Shown in pieces: positions 1 to 9,989 of a stretch of 64,000 nt of DNA. This DNA comes from Lolium rigidum. Lineage: Eukaryota; Streptophyta; Magnoliopsida; Poales; Poaceae. The notes under the pieces were generated by a model, which made no database searches, was not told the origin of the DNA, and was given only the letters and a program-made list of their open reading frames with translations. Within the stretch, counting starts at the first letter, position 1. Each line of letters opens with the position of its first letter. Both the position numbers and the translations under genes were made by a program. The stretch is from positions 352,947,696 to 353,011,695 of the forward strand of contig NC_061513.1 in NCBI RefSeq assembly GCF_022539505.1, read 5' to 3'.

Positions 1-216
1 CCGAGCTGCGGGAGTCGGCGCTCGCGCAGGGGAGGCCGGCGACTCCTCCGGCTACGTCGACGCGTTCCAACGACCGCGCTCCGCCTCGCTGCTCCGGCGT
101 GGGATCCTCGGCCACGGCCTCCTGCCCATGCGGCGGTACCTCCTCCACCGCCGGCGTACGAGCTTCCATGGCCGACGCCGGAGTTCATTAACCTCGTCGG
201 CGACGACGACCGATAG
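1..216 (+). CDS. 3' end of an unidentified, probably transposon-linked ORF (partial)
   Basis: An open frame enters at base 1 and ends at the TAG at 214-216. The deduced tail is proline-rich and then acidic, ending EFINLVGDDDR. I recall tails of this kind on hypothetical proteins carried by grass class II elements, but no catalytic domain is visible here and the start lies outside the window. The following 220 bases carry repeated CG-rich blocks (acgcaaacgg at two places) and close with the motif gccgctggagatg at 418-430, which looks like an element end. A spurious reading through GC-rich DNA is also possible. Confidence 0.3.
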   Translation, partial: PSCGSRRSRRGGRRLLRLRRRVPTTALRLAAPAWDPRPRPPAHAAVPPPPPAYELPWPTPEFINLVGDDDR

Positions 217-237
217 GGCAGCAGCAACTTTTAGCAC

Positions 238-440
238 GCATTTATGGCGTTTTTATGTTTTTTTTTAACGTAAATTATGGTTGCATGAATGAAAAAAAAA
301 TTATGCGTCGCGCCGCTGGAGCCACCCCCGACGCAAACGGACGCCCGGACGATTTCGACCATTTCGGCCGACGCAAACGGACACGACGCGTCCGTTTCGA
401 CGTCCAAAATGCGTCACGCCGCTGGAGATGCCCTTACACT
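238..440. mobile_element. Probable terminal part of a class II element
   Basis: A T/A-rich stretch (about 245-305) is followed by a CG-rich block. In it acgcaaacgg occurs twice (332-341, 371-380) and cgtccgtttcg runs in the opposite sense, giving a self-complementary end. The block stops at gccgctggagatgccctta. A diverged copy of the same closing motif is seen at 1324-1337. The superfamily is not decided from this window. Confidence 0.35.
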
Positions 441-474
441 AATCAAGTAGAGTAATCATCATCTTCACCATTTA

Positions 475-635
475 CTCCTTCTGTGCACTAATATAAGATG
501 TTTTAAACAGTTTAGAGTAGGCTAGATACAAATAAAAAGAAGTGCACCTTACATACTAAAGATAGACTAGATACAAACTAAAATGCATGAATCTGCAAAT
601 TTGCTCCAACTTCATATAAAACTGCACGGAGGGAG
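475..635. mobile_element. Stowaway-like MITE (Tc1/Mariner)
   Basis: About 161 bp. The left end reads ctccttctgtgcactaat and the right end, reversed, reads ctccctccgtgcagtttt; each is flanked by TA (473-474 and 636-637). The interior contains two copies of the motif agactagataca or agataca in direct order. CTCCCTCCG termini with a TA target duplication are the hallmark of grass Stowaway elements. No coding capacity. Confidence 0.7.
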
Positions 636-867
636 TAAAGATAGTGGCGTACAACATGGGGGCGATGGCGGCCCTGTTGCCCTATGCCTTGGCGTGGTCG
701 GAGCGCAAGTCTGCCAACTAGGTCGACCTCGCGACGAAGACGAAGGCACCAGCTCAGCGTCGGATCTTGGATAAATTTGGTAGGGTGTCAAGCTTAGAAC
801 AATTTCTGCTAGGATTTTCATGCAGCCAGAATTATGTGAGGTACTAGTAGGTAAAACATTTTTTATA

Positions 868-990
868 CTCTCTCCGATTCATATCAATTGACTTAATTTT
901 ATTTAGATACGGATGTATCTAGATGCTTTTGTTTACTAGATACATCCGTATCTAGACAAAATTGAGTCAACTACTATGAATCAGAGGGAG
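868..990. mobile_element. Stowaway-like MITE, palindromic
   Basis: About 123 bp. The left end ctctctccgattcatat pairs with the right end atgaatcagagggag, and an inner pair atttagatacggatgtatct / agatacatccgtatct makes almost the whole element fold back. The TA duplication is intact on the left (866-867) but TG on the right, so it is an older copy. Confidence 0.75.
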
Positions 991-999
991 TGGTTTGTA

Positions 1000-1345
1000 G
1001 AGGTGCCGCCACCCCCACTCCCAATACACCATTGCAGGGATGGAGGATACTGCGAGACACCAACGGGGGCCTTAGCGGCACCGACAACAATGGCGGAGGC
1101 GATGACGAGGACAACAACGTGTTGTACCGCTACAATTGTGGCTAGGGTTTAGGTCAGTTTTAAATCTATCTTAAATTTCATTCAACTTTGTAAGATATAT
1201 CCAAAATTTTGAGTGAAACTTGACGTGTTTTTAAATTTATGTTCTATTTTTGTGTAAATTATAAGAAACTATCATAATTGGGGCGAATTTGACGGTTCAG
1301 TACCGATTTTGTTGCCAGACGACGCCGCTAGAGATGATGTAACTC
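1000..1345. other. Second class II element end-like segment, no gene
   Basis: A CG-rich patch with a gat/gac-rich (acidic if translated) tract at 1075-1120 is followed by AT-rich DNA that closes with gccgctagagatg (1324-1336). Layout and closing motif resemble the segment at 1-430, suggesting two diverged ends of the same type of element. No ORF of note is present. Confidence 0.3.
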
Positions 1346-2170
1346 ATCAGAGAATCTGAAACAGACATCCATGTTAAAAACTACAGACGGGCTCGAATTT
1401 TAACCCCTATTTACTCTAGCAGGCACCTTGGTTTTGGATGAACAAGCTTGGAATTCCACCATCCTATCTGATAACAATCCAAGACAGTTGTAATACACGC
1501 TCTAGTCCACCGTCACCCCTATCAAAACGATCTTTTCAGTACTTGTTGCTGCACACGCCGAGCCCTCTTTTCGCCGAATCACTCATAGACTTCAATCCAA
1601 TACGTCCTATTCGATCGATCGACGACCGATCACCATTTTCCTGTTTTCTCTGCCATGCTCAAAATCAATCCAGCTCATCATCCAAGAAAGGAAGGGGTAC
1701 GGGAGATGTACTACACACTCGACAGTCGACATTGGTGCTCCCTTAGCTAGCAGGCAAGGTCTTGACAACTATATCCTGAGGAGACAGACGGCACCATCGT
1801 ACGCAGCCGTCCTTTGCGAAACACCAGTGACAGCCATTGACTGTTCCGGATTCACTGAATCTTGCTTGCAGCTGGCCGCTGATGGAAAGAGGGTCCTGCC
1901 CCGTGCTCTCTCTCAGACGCTCAGTGATGGAAAGTCGGTCGTTGCAAGGTGAAATTGACGTACAGTAGCTATAATCAACTCAAGTTCTTCTATCAATGTT
2001 GGCCATGAACTTGAGTTCACCGAAGAACTTGTGTTCTTCCATCGATGTTGTCGTTTGTTCCATGCACCATAAAAATCAACACACTATATATGTTGAACAA
2101 CATATTTCTCGAAACCAGGCTTTCGCTCCACTTTATAACTATCCCCTCTGAACTCTGAAGACTGTCTGCC
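1346..2170. other. Stretch without a recognised gene
   Basis: Mixed-composition sequence. A 102-codon frame at 1438-1746 has no family resemblance that I can see. Two short near-repeats, ctgatggaaagagggtc and cagtgatggaaagtcggtc, occur around 1879 and 1921. No promoter, RNA gene or element boundary was identified. Confidence 0.4.
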
Positions 2171-2176
2171 ACGTTC

Positions 2177-3180
2177 ATGTTCAGTCTAGTGCATAGTCCA
2201 TCTGGCTGCAACTTCTTAACGGCATCTCCCGCCGATGAGCGCTCCTCGCCGCCTGCTGTATCAGCGCCCCCCACCACCCCCGAAACGCGAGGCCCTTCTC
2301 CTCGTCTTCTCCGGAACCCTCGTCCTCGCCATCCTCCGGAACTCTCGAGATCCCCACCGTGCGCCACGCCCCAACCGCCGCCCCCACCTCCCCCGCCCGA
2401 CCCTTCCCCAGAGCTCTACCCGCCGCCGATGCTGTCGCGCTCGAGAACAAGAGATTTAGTTAGTTCACTAAACAATTGCCGCTGTACTTCACGATTCTGT
2501 TGGGTTTGGGATTGCCAATGCTTGTGCTGGGCTTTGTCTACTGAGCAAGGCGCATAACATACTCGATGAAATGACTGCTCGAGGCGCCACTGTGGGGCTG
2601 GGCAGATACTCCCCAATCTTGATAGCATATAACAAGGAGCGAAAGGCCGCAGCGATTGCAGAGCCTGCCGTGGAGATCAGCGCAGCAGCACTACAGCTTG
2701 ATGCTGGCAGTTCTGATGCCCTTGTCGATGCTTCAGTGGCAGCCCATGATTTCAAGTCTGCATTTGCATCTTTCCAAGGATATGAGGGAGGGAAGGCTAC
2801 CAGATCTTATGACAAGTTAGCTTACTACGACGAAAGGCTTGACAGATAACAACATAATACATGCATTTTACAAGGTTGGGAGGATAGAGGATGGACATGC
2901 CGAAGGATGGTGTTCCTGTTATTTGAACAAAATAATCAGATCTACCTCTCACTTGTCAGCGGCTATCTCTCTGCTGGGAAGTACTGTAATGTGCTCATAT
3001 TATGGACAGGAGTGAGGAGGAAAGGAACTGGTTTTAACCACGAGCTGATTGATGCCTTGCTGTATGCTTTGGTCAGTATGGTTAATTTGATTACCCTTGT
3101 TGATGTGAGAACCCAAATCCTTTTGGAAGCTGTAGCAAGCCAAAAACATCAGAGATGAACAAGCATGGCGATGTGTGATC
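2177..3180 (+). pseudogene. Decayed pentatricopeptide repeat (PPR) protein gene
   Basis: The frame across 2505-2849 has PPR character: AHNILDEMTARG, GLGRYSPILIAYNKE and ALVDASVAAHDFKSAFASF follow the helix-turn-helix pattern of roughly 35-residue repeats. A second piece after a frame break (2907-3158) gives NNQIYLSLVSGYLSAGKY and FNHELIDALLYALV, typical of the C-terminal half of the same protein class. PPR proteins bind organellar RNA. Here the reading is broken by stops and frame changes near 2849 and 3100, and the proline-rich upstream part (2177-2557) is in another frame, so this is a pseudogene or a badly eroded fragment. The closest type I recall is a mitochondrial PPR protein of the At1g03100 sort; that assignment is from memory. 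Confidence 0.6.
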
Positions 3181-4079
3181 ATAATAAGCTCGCAATGAGG
3201 TTAGGGAAGCTGACACACTTGTCTTCTCTTATTTTGTTTCCAGGTATAGCTGTTTTACTTCAGAGAGCATTTACTTTACTGGCTGACTTGACTTTGTACT
3301 AGTTTTGTAACTAGCTTGTTCTAACCTCCAGACCACCTAAGATTCTTAAATTAGTGAACAATAAGTTCGCCCTCATGTCACTAAAGTATACTTAATAAGT
3401 TTTCCTGAAATGCTTCTCATGGAATGCCTAATCTGTTGCTGCGAACTGCGAATTTTCTGTTCATTTTCTCTATTAAGCTATCACTTAATGTTTTCACTCT
3501 CCACTTACTGTTAAATGCAAAATATTTATCGAACCTCCTCCTAAATTAATTCTTGCAGAACTTACGACTGTACTGCAAGAGAGAACTAGGTCCTCCCTTA
3601 GGGCCTGCTTGGAGTGGTGGTAATATTTGTGTCTCCACCAGTAATTAGCTCTAGATACCGATGGATATTAAAGCCAATCCAAATAGGTGTACACGTGAAT
3701 ACCATAAACCAGAATTGGTAAAAACAACCAGATATTAGAACAGGACAAAGCATGACGATGTCCGTTCTAATATTGGAGTCATGGTGGTACTGGAGATATG
3801 TGAAGTGTACAAGGGTCGACAGTAGGACTTTTTGTGAGATTTAGGATATCTCTGTTACCCATCTAGCAGGGAAGCTGTTTGCTAACTTTGTGTGTAAAGG
3901 GTTTTCAAAACCCTAAAACCTCATTGTGTACAGCAAATTAAAAAAAGTTAGGTTTAAAATTGCACCCATCAAATAAAAAGAAAATGCAGGTTATAGAATA
4001 GCATTCATAGTGTCACCAAATTCACAAGCAAATGCAACTTTATGGTTACATGGCAGTCGATAATACAGCAATAACATGG
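3181..4079. other. Intergenic stretch, no gene seen
   Basis: AT-rich sequence between the PPR remnant and the 3' side of the HD-ZIP gene. The phrase gggcctgcttggagtg (3600-3616) resembles MITE ends seen in grasses, but I could not find a matching opposite end. No ORF has family features. Confidence 0.4.
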
Positions 4080-4235
4080 CATAGGTCTGGTTCCTAAACC
4101 ATTATTACAGGTTCCTATTATAGGATGAGAATTTCAAATTGTAAAGGAAACATAACATAGTTTTGGTTGTTAAACCATTATTACAAGTTCTTATTGCAAA
4201 CTGAAAGTTGCAAATAGTAAAGGAAATGTAATTAA
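4080..4235. repeat. Imperfect two-unit tandem repeat of about 72 bp
   Basis: The phrase taaaccattattaca, then g/aagttc and tattg/ata, then aaattg/aatagtaaaggaaa, occurs twice in direct order, about 72 bases apart. It lies just downstream (on the minus strand) of the HD-ZIP stop codon, so it is in its 3' UTR or 3' flank. Confidence 0.65.
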
Positions 4236-4409
4236 ATATTGCAGCAACACCAGGAGAAATGTTGTTGATCGGAACTGACAATGTATTCGATGCTGATTTA
4301 CATCCTTCCACTATCATTGTGCCTCCCTTTCCTCCTGTGCAAACAACAAGCCGTCATCACCAAATTACTGAGCACAGGTTAGTATTAGTGCATTTGAACA
4401 GGAAGAATA

Positions 4410-7400
4410 TTACCTGGTACATTCTACATGGGACTGGTTGTTGATCAATGACTTTTTGATAGTCGCAATGTTCTCGGACATGAGAGCGATGGTCGCAGCC
4501 ACAGACTCAGGATATAAGCCATTGCCACGTGCGAGCTTCAGCAGAATCTGGAACCCCACGGTTACAAGAGTTTCTCCATCCTCGCCTAGGGCAATGCCAT
4601 TGCCACTCTCGGCAGACTCACTAACGGGGAGGAGGGAGAAGCCGGTGGGGTAAAGGGATATCTTGCTCTCCGCCATGTCCTCTGGGCTCAGGATCTTGTT
4701 CATCAGTTGGGTGTCGATGGGTGAGTAAACAATGAACGAGCCCGACACGTCATAGCAGCTATTCTGGAGGATCATGATGGCTTCCCTTATTTCTGCGACA
4801 TTCTGGTCAATCACACAAATATACTTGAGTTAGTTGAGTGAGATATCAGATTACCTGAGAAAACGATGGATCTTGGAGATACTGAAGCTAGATGTGTTTG
4901 GTACCTTAACATGCAGTATGGAGACGGTATCATCGGCTTCTATGCTGCCGGAGACACAGGCTTCCTCCCTCACGACACCACCTTTCACCAGCACATCCCA
5001 CTGTGTAAGGTACACATGACATGAGTACACAGCTAGCTGCAGAGAAAAGCGAAATGCCCATACCACGTGTGTGATTGGAGAGGTAGATCAGGGTATTTTC
5101 ATTAGTGTACCTCTGCACGCAGCGTGTTGTTCCTGAGCAGATCAAACGTGATCCTAAGTGGTATTGGAAGCTGGAATGATGCACTCACAGACACAACAGC
5201 GGTGTTTGTGCGGTCATGGCTTCTCCTATGAGCGATCTTGATATCTTGTTCCGTACCAGCACCGCACACCATGGTCCATGCGTCCTCAGGGATGCCGGCG
5301 ATGCTGTTGTTGTAGCTGACGAGCAGGCCATCGGCTAGCTTCATTAGGGACTTCCTCCCCTTTGAGTTGGCTGAAACAAACCAAGGAGGAAAAGCTTGTT
5401 TTGTAAAGACATGCCTTCCAGGATTTCCTCAGTTCAGAGTTTCATACAATGCAGATCTGTAGGTTCCAGTTACCTCTTAATGCATTTCTGGTAATAATGT
5501 GGAAGGTGTCTCTTAAACGCAAGCACTGCCGTGCGATGTTGGTTACCCAGCGCCTAGCTCCAAACATGAGTCCACTCAGACATGGCTGGTAGAGCTCTTG
5601 AACTCCGGTATCATCTACTAGAACATGCTCTATGACGATGATCTGCCAACAAGATTTCCGTGCACATAAAGCATGGACTAATTCACCTCCATATATACCA
5701 GTATCACCACATGGTAGAAATTTATCATTTTTCAGTCTTTCTTTACCATACCTTGCAGCTGTTACGGTCTAGGGGCTGAATTAGCACTCCTGAAGGCATC
5801 TTGCGGCATTTGAAGAAGGTACCATCACTGCTATCCAGGGACACGTCAACAATGAGTGTTGTCCCGTTTTGTAGCTCCCTGCAGGACCTCACGAATGTGC
5901 ATTTCCTCGATGGTACCAGGGGGGACGGGAACACCGTCTCAATTGTCATCTGTTGTTTTCAAGCAAAGAAAAGATGTCAATTAGTGAACGAAACTAAGTT
6001 TACCTTAGTATAGTGTGCTTGTTTTATCAGTAATGAAGATTTTATCTTGTTTTGTACAAGATCTTTGCACTAAAGACAAAACTTATAAGCCATACATACC
6101 AAATGCATAGCGCCATCGTAGCCTACATTAGTAGGCCACTTATAAGCCTTAATGGTTTTTGCACTTGACAGAATTCCAGGACAGAGAGATGCATAGCACT
6201 CCTGCATTTATTTAACATTAGGATCAGATTGCGACTTGAAATAACATCAACTGCATTAGCATTGAAATTATGTACTTTTTTGGTTGACAAAGAATAACTA
6301 GCCTTTTTATACAATTTGTATATAACTTACAGAATCCATGAGATAATCCATAATATTTTTGGCGTCCATCATGACCACAACACTAGCACGAGTGGCCTCG
6401 GTCTTGAATCCTGTTATATCTGCACTATTTTTTCCATCAAATTGTGTAGCATAAGCCATCTTGTTCAGTATTTCAAATGAACCACCAGGGACAGGCAGCC
6501 ATAGAGGGCCATGTGAGTTGGACAAAATGATAAACTCGTCCATTGCATTATGAGTTAGTTCAGCAATCATTTGTATGTCGTTTTGTCTGGTACCAACATT
6601 TTCTGCAGATGAGTCAAGTTGGAAAGATTGTCCGGAATTTTGAAGTGTTTCAGCTTGCAATCGGGAAATCTGCCAAATGAAAGGCAAGACATTAGTAAGT
6701 GGAAATAATACAACATTGGTGCAATCTTCATAATACTCTGTAGCTTAGTGTTATAATTCCTGCAAGTTAATTTAAGAACAGTAGATCTAGCATTGTTTTT
6801 GAGTTACCGAACTTGAAACCTATTCGTCCAAATATTTCTAGCTTACTGAAACATAATTGAAAATGCCTGAGAGGTTTGATTATATTTGTACCTCTAGCTT
6901 TAGCCAGTTATTTTGCTCTTTGAGCGTTTGCATATCTGGAGAGAGCTGGTTCTGTGGCAGTGGATCACAAGTGGGGCAAAACATATTCCTCTGAGCCTCC
7001 TTAAGCTTCTTATTTTCGTTGCTCAGCATTACGTTCTCCACTTCCAATCTATAGTTCTCTTCTTTTTTATGCAGACTCTGCAGTTTATGTCACAGAACAT
7101 GTACAGAAAATGATTACTAATTCCGAGATAGAGTGTTTTCTACGACATCCTGATAAGGGCTAAGGCTACCTACAGTAAGTGTAACTTAAGAAGTGAAGTT
7201 ATGACAGTGTAATAATAGCTGATGATGCATACTCAATGGCGAGGTAGATAATCTGATACAAACTGTATAATTGAGATTCTGCGAATGTTTAAGACCAGAC
7301 CTTGACTTGTGTTATCTTGTTCTGAAACCAAAACTTCACTTGTTGTTCTGTAAGACCAGTTATCTCGCTCAGCTCCCTCCTCCGATATTTATCCGGGCGA

Positions 7401-8164
7401 GCACATACGCTAAACTCTCTGTTCATTCAGGTGAGAAAAAAAAAAGACAATTGGCAAGTCGTTAAATTCTTATAACAAACTCAAGAAGTGTGCAGTTGCG
7501 TAAACTATTATCCTTCTCACATTTTCTCAAAGAGCCCTTTTCACATTTTATAGGTAGATCAATATCACGGACGGAGCCAGGAATCACGTATAGAGGGGGC
7601 AGAGAGACTTTGGGGGTGGCGAAGTGCACATAGGTTTGAAGAGATACTTCAGGAAAACAACATTGTTAGGGGGGGGGGTTAGCCCCTGCTCGTCCCCCTT
7701 CCCTCCGTCCATCAATATATTAGAAGAAGGAACAAACATGGGATGTGTATTTACATGATCATGTGGACAAACCATCACTGCTACAGATATGATGCAATTC
7801 ATTTCAACCAAATCTATTTGGTTAAAAAGAACTAAAGATCAAAATATTGTCATAAATATTTGCACTTCTAAAAGAAGAAGATAACTATCAACTTGAAATC
7901 AATCATAGTATCCTTAGTAGTACCCATACCCTTGAAGTATCTGGTTCTGCTGGAAAGTGAGCCGCTGTAGGCGCTTCTTGCTTGATTTTGGGCCAATGCC
8001 ATCTTGATCATTTGTGGGGTTCCCCCGACTTATGTTTCTGTTGCTAAGTGATATGTCAAAGTCAACATTATCACCATGCATTTCATCTAATTCTTCAGAG
8101 TAATTGTCAAAGGTTTGCTGCTCGTCGCCGTGTGCTTGACCACTCGTGCCCGTGGCATGCCATT
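4410..8164 (-). CDS. Class IV homeodomain-leucine zipper (HD-ZIP IV) transcription factor with START domain
   Basis: Ten exons with GT/AG ends join in phase: 8164-7930, 7418-7301, 7077-6892, 6669-6331, 6201-6100, 5949-5752, 5642-5474, 5370-5111, 5000-4905, 4802-4410, giving 697 residues plus stop, the usual size for the family. Order: acidic N-terminus, homeodomain spanning exons 1-2 (KKRLQRLTFQQNQILQG then EFSVCARPDKYRRREL), a zipper-loop-zipper in exon 3 with the family CPTC pair, START domain from exon 4 (IAELTHNAMDEFIIL) to about exon 7, and the conserved C-terminal START-adjacent region. Such proteins bind L1-box DNA and act in epidermal identity in the nucleus; rice ROC/TF1 are relatives. 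Helix 3 reads VKFWFQNKITQVK: the near-invariant Arg53 is Ile. The first coding exon is unresolved, since exon 1 opens with a partial codon. An alternative last splice at 4414 would change the final residues. Confidence 0.92.
7566..7710. mobile_element. hAT-like MITE in the HD-ZIP intron
   Basis: The left end is cacggacggagccagg and the right end is ccctccgtcc, which gives the inverted ggacggag. The element is bounded by a perfect 8-bp direct repeat ATCAATAT (7558-7565 and 7711-7718). An 8-bp target duplication is diagnostic for hAT elements. It sits in the intron between the two homeodomain exons and should be spliced out. A run of nine G at 7668-7677 is in its right half. Confidence 0.7.
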
Positions 8165-8453
8165 CTGATATTAAAAATAATACTTACACTTTTAGATTCA
8201 TACTCCATACTAAAGTAAGAAACTTACACTAGTAAGTTGAATTTATTTTTATTAAATAATAGAAGAGTTAGAATGACCCTCTATGTGGACTCCATGAGGT
8301 TATAAGTTCTCATATTAGTCCGAAATAAATAAGAACTTTGAAAATACATTTTGATGCTTCAAACATATGATATACATTTAGTATTCACCCACACATTTGG
8401 TTTTCTTCCGTGGTGGGAGAATAAAGAATAGAGTAAGTCGGAAAGTTCAATTC
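8165..8453 (-). other. Intron upstream of HD-ZIP exon 1, proximal part
   Basis: The acceptor ttttaatatcag lies directly before exon 1 at 8164. The DNA is AT-rich and non-coding. Because exon 1 begins with two bases of a split codon, another coding exon must lie further upstream. Confidence 0.6.
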
Positions 8454-8825
8454 GGCTCTCAGGGAAATATGCTCCCCGAATCTAAAAAAATCTAAAAAAC
8501 ACATTCTTAATTGTTGAAAAATTCCAACAAAAGACTTCGCATGTGCATCTCAACAATCTATGTGCGTTCATACAGTTTCGCGAAAAAACTGATTTTTTAT
8601 GTGGCCGATGAAAAAAGACAAAACATGTCCCACAAAGTCTTGTTTTTAGCATACAATTTTGCTATTTTACACAGCCCAAACGACAAATCGATTTTTTAGG
8701 AAAGATTTTACGCACGCGTAGCATGTGAAGATGCACACGTGAATTTTCCGTTTGCAATTTTTTGACATTTCAAAATGTATCTAAGATTCATGTCAAAATA
8801 AATGAAGCATATGCACCCAAGAGCC
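8454..8825. mobile_element. Foldback MITE, Mutator-like
   Basis: Long imperfect inverted arms: the left arm opens ggctctcagggaaatatgct and the right arm, reversed, opens ggctcttgggtgcatatgct, with homology continuing inward. About 372 bp with no coding capacity. The flanks do not show a clean target duplication. It lies within the HD-ZIP upstream intron or leader. Confidence 0.6.
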
Positions 8826-9054
8826 AAAAAGTCACTCCGGTAGGTAGGCTTTGGCTTGTTGTGGAAACCTTGAATAGAGTAAGAAAAATTTATCTAGAAT
8901 AGGTAGTCATTCTCATTCCAACACGAACAAGCCTAATCCAGATGGATTCCCATTTTTTCTAGGATAAATTTTGAAATCAGATAGTGCATACAGTTTATTA
9001 TTTTGTCTGACTTTGTGTTGGTCTCAGAAATCTAAGCTCAGGTTGGAATAATCA

Positions 9055-9474
9055 GGGGAAGACTTAGGTAGGATCAGGTTTTAGATAGGATCTATGAGAA
9101 TAAATTTTTTGCAAAGACAAAACATGTTCAAAAATTCTGAAAATAAATCACAACACACATCTATGTTATATATGCAACGCCAAAAATTCGCAACTTCAAA
9201 TTCGACATACATTTAGAGAGACAAAAAAGATAAATCTGAGTGTGAATAGTGTAAAATACTAGTCAATCAGATCTGACACTATTCACAATAGAATTTGTCT
9301 TTTTTGTTTCTCCAAGTGTAGATCAGATTTTAAGCTGAAATTTCTTGAAGTTGTAGATACAACCTATATGCATGTTGTTTATTATTTTCAGATTTTTTCG
9401 CATGTTTAAAGTATGTTTTTTTAGGTTGATCCTATGATCCTACCTAATGGAGAGATCCTATACAAGTCTCTCCC
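9055..9474. mobile_element. Mutator-like foldback MITE with target duplication
   Basis: A 420-bp element whose arms are complementary over almost their full length. The inner ends gtgaatagtgt and acactattcac meet near 9250-9290, and the outer ends are ggggaagactt and, reversed, gggagagactt. It is flanked by ggaataatca and ggaattaatca, a 10-11 bp duplication with one indel, in line with Mutator-type insertion (9-11 bp). Confidence 0.75.
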
Positions 9475-9484
9475 GGAATTAATC

Positions 9485-9908
9485 AGGGGCGGAATATATA
9501 TACCTCTGGCATAGTAACTTCGATGATTGGATAACACCTCTACAAAAATTAGTTGGTGGATTTCAACGAGAATCGCGGAGGTAACAAATGGAAGTAGTCA
9601 AATAAACAAAATCAGCAAAAGACATACTTCAATATCTCTACAAGTATCACATATTTAACATTTGCGGATGCTCACAGAGGAAACAAAATCAACATGGCGG
9701 AGCATCAAGATATGGCAGACAGCAATATTTCCAACTAGGTGTTGTTAGAGATGGGAAAACAAATATACCGACTGTCTCCCATGCCCACCATGAGCAGAGC
9801 CATACATCTTCGCCAAGAACGATTGGATGCCCTGACCAGGTAGTTCAATTCCAAGTTCCAAACAAAAACACACGGCGTGTGTCTCCAGCACTCATGTATT
9901 GTGTAGAG
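9485..9908 (-). other. Probable 5' leader exons of the HD-ZIP gene
   Basis: Two exon-like pieces on the minus strand precede exon 1. One lies between an acceptor tttttgtag and a donor gag/gtatat (about 9540-9505). The other is downstream of the TATA box, contains ATG codons around 9810-9790 and ends at a donor cg/gtatatt near 9774. Joined simply, they do not give an open frame into exon 1, so they may be untranslated or the true start exon was missed. Confidence 0.35.
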
Positions 9909-9937
9909 TTGTGTTATTTGCCCCTTTCCTCTGCCAT

Positions 9938-9945
9938 TATTTATA
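9938..9945 (-). promoter_or_regulatory. TATA box, candidate HD-ZIP promoter
   Basis: On the minus strand ctataaataat gives a canonical TATAAATA about 1.8 kb upstream of the first resolved coding exon. The sequence downstream is exon-like rather than AT-rich, and the expected start site would fall near 9905-9915. Confidence 0.5.
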
Positions 9946-9989
9946 GCCGGCCTCTCGGCCTTTCCCTTGCCTACTGGATGTTGCACTTT

